Both the position numbers and the translations under genes were made by a program. From positions 7,489,501 to 7,553,500 of the forward strand of contig WPIO01000010.1 of assembly GCA_009760855.2 (NCBI GenBank): a stretch of DNA of 64,000 nt. Reading direction: 5' to 3'. Every line of letters starts with the position of its first letter. Within the stretch, counting starts at the first letter, position 1. This stretch comes from Cristatella mucedo (lineage: Eukaryota > Bryozoa > Phylactolaemata > Cristatellidae). The notes below the pieces were generated by a model. That model worked only from the letters and a program-made list of their open reading frames with translations, made no database searches and was not told the origin of the DNA. This document shows positions 57,068 through 64,000 of the stretch, piece by piece.

Positions 57068-57624
57068 TGCTGCTAAATCAAGCCCTGTGCACCTTACTAT
57101 AGTTTCGTGGTAGTACCATGCTTTGCTGATTCAAACTGTTGGTGGAAGAAGTGTGGGCATCCCCATAGTTTTTCAAGGATCGGAACCGTATATGACCTTG
57201 GCTGTTCCCAGTGACTGCTCTTATTGACCCTATGTTTACTGTAGCTGTCGATACTTAGCCAGAATTTTTTTTCTTGTAGCCCTCAAACAGGGAACACCAA
57301 ACGAGGAAGTAGCAAGTTAACACCATAGGCTATTTAAAAAATTAAAAAAAGAACTTTTGTGTTTTTGCAAAGGGTGTGGTACTTAATAATCGGTCGTTTT
57401 TCCATGTATCTGAAGTACTTAGTATGTGCTTACTATGCTGTCTTGTTTTGGAGTAATATGACATGTTAAGATGTCAGAAGAGACTAGTTGCTTGAAGCTT
57501 GTCTGCTTCTATGACTCAATAACTAATCGACTAACCAAAGTATAGTATCGGCTTCATTTAGACACGGTGCCTTCCCTGGCAAAGCTTAGGTAATCGATAA
57601 TACAATGGAAATGTGTAGTGAATG

Positions 57625-57890
57625 TGTTGTGTTCGCCTGCAGCTTCTGCTGTAATTAGCGAAGCGTCTGACTAATGCACATGCCTCACCTGTGGCCAATA
57701 GTTGAGCCATTGAAACAGCAGTGTCGGGCCACTAATGCAGATTATACTTCGTGTCGTCTGGTGCGATTGATCGAGCTCTCTTATATGTGCCCGTCGAGAC
57801 GAATAAAGCAGTCGTTTACTGCGCACGTGCGCCCTGTTGTCTCCATGAGACTCCCACTAGAGCAGCCGCCGGTGCCACTGACATACAACA
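57625..57890 (+). mobile_element. Solo-LTR-like repeat, copy 1
   Basis: 266 bases beginning TGTTG and ending CAACA, the inverted ends typical of LTRs. A polyadenylation-like AATAAAGCAG lies about 90 bases before the end, as in many LTRs. A second, inverted copy lies at 62892-63175. No internal retrotransposon sequence, and I saw no target duplication. Confidence 0.65.
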
Positions 57891-60215
57891 GTTGCCTAGC
57901 GATGCACTCAAGTGTTCATTACGAAATTTTCGGTCTCGGTTGTAAGAGCCTGAAGTAGACAGTGTTCCAATATCGAGGACCTTCGATGTGATCTCGCAAA
58001 GTGGCTGTGATTACAAGCAGTCTCTAAATATTGGGATTTTAGAAGTTATCGTTCCTTAGCACTCTGTATTTGCTTGGGCATCTACGACAGTCCTGCATGT
58101 GCCAAGATCACTTGTCCAAGCCTAGTGAAGCGCATTAGTTCTGAGGATTGCTGGCTATCGCTTGCTTTGGCTGGAAAGCAGAAACAACTCAGCACATCCA
58201 AATTTCCTGGCCTGCTTTAGAGTCGTTATCCCCTAGTAAACACGGGTTTTAAGTCGTACCCTTTCCGAGCTAAACGAGTGCTACTCTTCGTACATCGAGT
58301 CTTGCATATTCAAGTTTGCTTCGACCTCATATGCGGCCAGCGAGCGTTGGGACTTGAACTGAAGTCATCCACGCAAACATTTGTTAGCAATCTAGCTGCT
58401 AGAGGAAAATACCTATTTACCTCGCGGGTCATGCTGGGTTGCAGCTACCATGAAACCACAGGCTGGCCGCAGAGGTATGCGATAATTAATCCTATCCCTA
58501 CTGTGCATTCCCCGAAGGTAAAGCTTACAGCATTTAGCAGTGCAGTGAGTTGACTTCAGGTCACTCCTGTCCACTCTTTCACTGAACGTTTCAGCTGCGG
58601 TGCGGCAGGTAGGATCCCATAGCGAAAGTACAACGAAGCGTTCGGGCGACAAGGTTTGTGGGATGGAATGCTGCTGAGGAGGAGGAATGCAGACCGGAGC
58701 CTGCGGCACATCACTCCAGATTCGATTCCGGGGAAGCGGGTGAAGCCCTCGCCCTCAATCCGCCGCCATAGCGATCGAAGGGTCCTGGCAGTATCCTGGC
58801 AATATTGCGGAACACTTGCACAAGTTTCGCCGACTGGCTCTACTCGCGAACCCTCAGACCATTCCCAGCCTACTTTTTGCAAGTCCGCAGATAATGTTTA
58901 AGCGATAGTTATACTGACGCACGGCGGGTTAATCTAAAAGCATTAAATGCGGCGCGATTTCCCGCTCATCCTCACTCCAAGTCCAATTGCTTTCCCTTCA
59001 CCCACACCCACTTGTGGAAATGCAGTTTTCTTAAGGTACAGGTTGAATTCGCACAGATTCTATTTTGCATACCAAATCGGCCTTTTGCGATTATATATAT
59101 TAGGTGCGGCGATGCTGTTGGTTGAGAGTTGCTGGGCGAAGCGTTTTGATTTTGAGCGAAGATTTTTGACAAGTTCCGCATGTTATGGCTGACAGAGTGC
59201 ACCCGACTCGGCAAGCCCACAACAACCGTGTCATGACTGTCGAAGAAGAGAGCACAAAAGCAGCCCGCCTCTCCTCCGAAGCCAGTTTCTCAGTCAAAGG
59301 AAAGCGTGGTTCCTCGGTACGAAGCCTCAAAAGGTGATTGCCCTGCCAAAAAGTGTCAGCGGCTCCTGTTACCATAATTTTAGTTTTCTTTTTTCTACAC
59401 GTCAGGTCTTAGTCCACGAATCACTTTTCTGGGGCTTAGTTGGCAATTCGTACGCCTTCGCCGATTCTTGCGAGCCCTCCTCATTCGATCTGGATAGCCG
59501 TGACAACCAGCGCTCAGTGTCAATCGAAGCCTAGGTCGCAGTAGCTAGCAATTTATTTTATCCTGAAGTTTACAGCAGGTGATTTGCAGGAATAAGTAAA
59601 CATCGGGAGAGTGCCGTTGCTGTCGACTCGGCATTATACGCCCGCCTCAGGCAGGCCACTTCCATGATAGGTGTATTATTCGTGCGGAAAGGACTTACTT
59701 GCACTAAAACGCCCGGTTAAAAGTTCACCTCATTGGAGATGAGCTCACCTTCTATTTGGTTGCTTGCGATCCGGATAGGCTATCAAAGTACAAGCGTTCG
59801 CTGCTCAGCTTTCAAGTAGTTCGCATTCCAGGTCGATAGGTCCGTGCCCGGATGTTAACTCTAGTAGCGCAAATCGTAGCGTGTATGCAGCCTTCGAATG
59901 CAGCTCACACGTGGCCCACGCGAAAACTGCACACAGTGCGGCATTGCACAAATCCGTAACAGTGAATGCGACAGCGTTCCTGTCGTTTAAAATAAATGCA
60001 CCTGGCATCGTCTAAGAGAGCTCCTGATTGCAAAGCTTCGTTTGAGCACAACATTTCGCAGGCTGGATAGCGTGAGCAGGTCGGAAAACTACCTCACTTG
60101 AGTTTAGTCCTGAATCCGCTGATTTCCTCACCAGTTTGGGCAGTTCGGTGAGGACAGTACGCAAAAATCCACAAGTAGCATCATCACCAGCGTCTCAGCG
60201 AGGGCTATACGAAAA
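57891..60215. other. Gene-free stretch
   Basis: No gene recognised. A short open frame from the ATG near 59225 (TVEEESTKAARLSSEAS) ends before a GTGATT and could be an exon of an unseen gene, but nothing supports it. Confidence 0.35.
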
Positions 60216-60219
60216 AAAA

Positions 60220-61062
60220 ATTTGATATAGCACCCTCAGACAATTCAATCTCTTTCTAGGCACTTTACGTCAGCTGCCAAGTAAGCACGATTGAATGGTT
60301 AGTGATAGCATGCTCAATGACAACAAGCACAACATGGTTAAGGGTGATATGCAAAGGGTCAGAATGCAAGTATGGTTTGTGGCAGCATGCACAGTGTGAG
60401 CACGAATAAGCAAATAAAGGACGAGTCACGCGGACCCACTAAATGCTGTGATAAATAGATGGCTTTTTAGTTCTTTTTAAATGTGGTCAAGTCAGGGGAT
60501 GTCACGATGCGAGTCGGAAGTGAGCTCCAGGCTTTGGAAGCATACGAACTAAAGGCGCGGTCTCCAAATGATTCGAGGTTCGTACGTGGTATACGTAAGC
60601 AATTAGATCCCGGAAAGCGAGCATTACGACGCTTAGCCTGGTGGGGCAGTAGATCTGATAGGTAAGCTGGAGCAAAAGAATGAAGGGACCTGAAAGTGAG
60701 CAACAGAATCTTGAAGTCGATGCGCTGCTTGACTGTTAGCCAGTGTAGGTCAGACGGAGGTGGTGTGATATGGCAACTGCGACGCTCACGACAGACAAGC
60801 CTAGGAGCAGAGTTTTGCCCAATCTGTAAGCGCCTGATTGCACAGGCCGGTAGGCCAGCAAGCAGTGAATAACAGAAGTCGAGACGGAATGTCACAAAAT
60901 GCGTGGACCAATTTAGATGTGGTATTCCTTTCTAAGCGAGCCCGAATGTGTGCAAGATTACGTAGCTGAAAGTAGGCAGACTTGACTGTGAAACTGATAT
61001 GATTGTCGAATGAAAAGTTACTTTGGACCTGTAAATACCCAGATTTTGTGCACATGTTTCAG
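60220..61062 (-). mobile_element. LINE family C, 3' part
   Basis: The minus strand encodes [56 protein letters not shown] and SSYASKAWSSLPT, mostly in one frame (60467-60895). It is preceded upstream by FDNHISFTVKSAYFQLRNL. The tail (reverse complement of CACCCTCAGACAATTCAATC) ends at about 60220. Confidence 0.9.
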
Positions 61063-61064
61063 GC

Positions 61065-61240
61065 GAAAAGCTTAGCTGATTAATCAGCCCTGTGTCTGCA
61101 GCGGCAGACGAGCCTTTGCGGCTAGCACCACCACTTGAAGTGGGCCACACAGCAGGATCGCCCATAGCAAGACTTGAACCCACGACCTGGGTTGTGAAGA
61201 GCGTATACCTTCACCCTTGTGGTAAGACCTAGGGGCATAA
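61065..61240 (-). mobile_element. SINE family I copy
   Basis: Plus-strand start AGCTTAGCTGATTAATCAGC, then AGGATCGCCCATAGCAAGAC and inverted box B (GACTTGAACCCACGACCTGG). It abuts the LINE C copy. Confidence 0.87.
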
Positions 61241-62150
61241 GAGATGCTCCATATTTACCAGAAGACAAGAGTTAGTAAGGAAGCTTCAAGCGACTAGGAT
61301 GCTGAGCCGCACACACACTAGCTTCTTGCCTAGAAGCCTGAAAAGTGCATCGATTGCAATTTTCGACATCTATTGTTGCATAATCTGTAACTCTGTGGGT
61401 TTCATGGTTCTATACTTTAAATTAACGTTTGCTGTGAGAGAGAAAATTATTTCTTAGAGGTCGCAGCACCAGCTGTGTTCAAAAGATTATAACCCGAGTT
61501 GGTTTTAAGAATGGCGAGGCTGCGGGGGCATGCAAGTTAAGGAGAAGGCGAACACAAAACGTCCGAAAGATCGTATTAGCAGATGAAATTATCCCAGGCT
61601 TGTAACTCAAGACACAATGACTGTGCTTAATTTCTATCTAAAGTACGTACGTACTGACTCGACACGGCCGGTGCACACTGTTTTGTCATGGAGAGCACTT
61701 CGTCTGTTTCATGCATCTAGATTCAAGGCAAGCTGTCTCACCTTCACTGCCCAGATTTTGGCTTCACGTCTGGCAGCACTTCGACGATCCTCCGGTCACA
61801 TCTTGCAACTGCCAATTGCAAGCGGAGAGGCTATGGCAGCCATTGCTCTATTGCCACTTTGTCAATGAGGCTGTCGAATGTTCAGACCTTACATTTTTAC
61901 TTTTCCTTTCATGGCAGCAAATTCACTCGCGACTACTCATACCAAATCGCGACTGGTCCTACTAGGTTATGTGATCCAGAGGAGATTTTGTAAGCCAAAG
62001 TGCGATGGATTCCGAATGGCAATTCACCTTTCTACCTTTTAAAGATTTCAATCGCATTTCAGTGCCTTTGCTGACGATACTGCGCAGCCTTGGTATATCG
62101 GCACAAGCATATACGCGGGTCTTGTCTGCATCTATTGCTGAAAGGCCGCC
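61241..62150. other. Gene-free stretch
   Basis: No gene or known repeat recognised. One 83-codon open frame (61617-61868) has no motif. Confidence 0.35.
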
Positions 62151-62153
62151 ATG

Positions 62154-62705
62154 ACGGGGTACGGACATTCACCCCCCCCCCGACATTTCCTCCCTGGGGT
62201 AGGACATTTCCCCTCCCTGGGGTAGGACATTTCCCTTCCCTGGGGTAGGGCATTTCCTCCCCTCTCGTATGAAAATGCTATGGTATAAACTGTCTTGATT
62301 ACATATCTTGTAAAAATATTATATAGTATATAATACATAACATATTCCTACATTATAGTGATTAGAAATGCGGTCGCTGCAGCCCTGCTTTTCGGCAGAC
62401 CAAGTGCAGGGTTTAAGCACTGCCCCGGGCGGCCAGCAGCAGACGCTCCAGGTCGCAGCCGCAAGCACATAGCAGTATCTTCGGCCCCCCACGCCGCCAC
62501 CGCCGCCCCTCTCGGCATCGGCACCGCCGGCTACCGCCCGTCCAAACCTCGCCGTCGTCGCAGTCGCAGTCGCTGCTGCACCGGGCGTCGCGCGTCGACC
62601 GCCGCCTTCGCCGCGCTGGCCGTACCGCCTCCGTCGGTCGTGCTATCGAGTCGCCGCTTATACTGAGTTGATTTTATTTCAATAGAGCGTGAACGTTATT
62701 TGATC

Positions 62706-62780
<75 letters not shown>

Positions 62781-62891
62781 TCTGTATTCTTAGTTATACA
62801 TTCATCAACTTTGGGGGAAATGTCCTACCCCGGCGGCGGGGAGGGGGAATGTCCTAGGGTCCACGGGGGGGGGGACGTCCGGGAGGGGGAC
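62154..62891. repeat. Element bounded by inverted tandem 23-mer arrays
   Basis: Left side: tandem units at 62196, 62219 and 62242 (period 23) of GGGGTAGGACATTTCCCC plus a CTCCCT spacer, with degenerate units before. Right side: the exact reverse complement GGGGAAATGTCCTACCCC at 62814-62831 and further degenerate units to 62890. Between them: AT-rich spacer, a strongly GC-rich block (62370-62660) and a long (TA)n. Resembles foldback-type or non-autonomous DNA elements; class not established. Confidence 0.7.
62709..62781. repeat. (TA)n microsatellite
   Basis: About 36 TA units with one TG interruption near 62761, inside the inverted-array element. Confidence 0.96.
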
Positions 62892-63175
62892 AGTTGTAGT
62901 ATGACAGCGGCTCCGGCGGCGGCTGCTCTTGTGGGAGTCTCTCACGGAGACACAGCGGCTCCCACGTGCGCAGTAAACGAGACTCTCCTTTATTACTCTT
63001 AACGGGCACATCTATGGGAGCCCAATCAATCGCAGCAGACGACACGAAATACAACCTGCATTAGTGGCCCGACGCTGGACTGCTTCAATGGCTTAATTAT
63101 TGTCCACAGGTGAGGCATGTACATTAGTACCAGGTGCTTCGCTAATTACAGCAGAAGCCGCAGGCGCACACAACA
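62892..63175 (-). mobile_element. Solo-LTR-like repeat, copy 2 (inverted)
   Basis: The reverse complement matches 57625-57890 throughout: TTCTGCTGTAATTAGCGAAG, ACATGCCTCACCTGTGG, GTCGGGCCACTAATGCAG, CGTTTACTGCGCACGTG, GAGCAGCCGCCG. It begins TGTTG; the end reads CAACT in place of CAACA. It directly adjoins the inverted-array element. Confidence 0.68.
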
Positions 63176-64000
63176 ACCGCCGTAACTCTGTGATTTGGCA
63201 TAAATAGCTGTTCAATGAGCAATCTGAATATGATAGTTAATGTGTCCAATGTCTGGCCGAAGCCCTAAATCTGCAGTTATCAGATTCAAAAAGGTACAGC
63301 TGTCTGAAGTATGCCAGTGGCAAGTGACGCACACAGATCACAGATTAATATTCACAGTAATTCCAGTGCCCTGCACTAGGCCATTGCCACAGCCATAGAG
63401 GCTGTGCTGCTTTCATATGTCATTGACATATATCTATCGGTCGTTCCTCTAGCAAACCTTACTTATTTGACGGACTCTCCCATGTTCCACAGCTAAAAAT
63501 TACCTACCAAATCTGGCTTGGAGGATGAGGCGTATGTTAAGATATCGAATATGTCTCACGCTGCTTTGGAAGGAAGGCTTGTCTTGACCGTTTTTACACT
63601 CACTGTAACAGTTAATGAAGGTAAAATTGATGTTGCATATGGCCCCCTTTGCTGTCCAATAGACATGCTTTTTGAAGCATTAAATAGATAATAGGAGGTC
63701 TGGATAAAAATTAAGACTGCCTTTTAATCAGCGATAGTGGCTTCAAGCTGAAGATCTGCTGCTGTGATACTACTGGCCGAGGGCGTCCCTCTCTGACAAT
63801 CCATCATTCAGTTTTGATCTCTCGCAAACAGTGAACCCTGCACCCTATAAGTATCAGTGAAATGCATTCAGAAATTTCTATTAGTATCATTAACAAGTCT
63901 CATGATTCAGACTTCAACTAAAACCCATAGAATGTACAAACTCTTTCGACGGAATAATAATCATTCAGCGCGTCCCCTGAAAGTATAAATCCTTGTGGCA
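63176..64000. other. Gene-free stretch to window end
   Basis: AT-richer, no gene or repeat recognised. Confidence 0.4.

Noticed and set aside
62358-62666. 102-codon Arg/Ala-rich open frame
   Set aside because: It is produced by the GC-rich block inside the inverted-array element; no family features.
57625-63175. A complete LTR retrotransposon between the two LTR-like repeats
   Set aside because: The repeats are inverted relative to each other, and no gag or pol sequence lies between them.

Overview
This is a window of a large, repeat-rich animal genome. The three host genes (GCLC, THUMPD1 and RNF19) have spliced exons with GT-AG introns, and all three families are typical of animals. Between and inside them lie tRNA-headed SINEs, CR1/L2-type LINEs, Tc1 elements and microsatellites. 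I see nothing bacterial, viral or organellar. The repeats do not match vertebrate families I know, so an invertebrate is likely, but I cannot name the phylum.

Layout. (1) 1-10.5 kb: the 3' part of a plus-strand glutamate-cysteine ligase catalytic subunit gene. Four coding exons give the last 205 residues; the upstream exons lie before the window or were not found. (2) 10.5-21.2 kb: gene-free, with SINEs, decayed LINE pieces and a decayed fragment of THUMPD1. (3) 21.2-22.5 kb: a complete two-exon THUMPD1 gene on the minus strand (354 aa), tail-to-tail with GCLC. (4) 23.6-31.1 kb: LINE copies, an inverted pair of Tc1 transposase ends, and an almost full-length but inactive LINE. (5) 33.3-56.8 kb: a complete nine-exon RNF19A/B-type RBR E3 ubiquitin ligase on the plus strand (856 aa). 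Its introns total about 21 kb and hold much of the window's mobile DNA. (6) 56.8-64 kb: gene-free. It has two inverted copies of an LTR-like repeat and an unusual element bounded by inverted arrays of a 23-base repeat.

The host genes share no evident pathway: glutathione synthesis, tRNA acetylation and membrane-linked ubiquitination. The coherent story is in the mobile elements. At least three LINE families (here called A, B and C) and two SINE families (I and II) occur in many copies. SINE II and LINE C share a hairpin-forming 3' tail, which suggests that LINE C machinery moves SINE II. Nested insertions give a partial order of events. All exon boundaries were derived by hand from splice signals, reading phase and similarity to known family members; all repeat family names are local labels.
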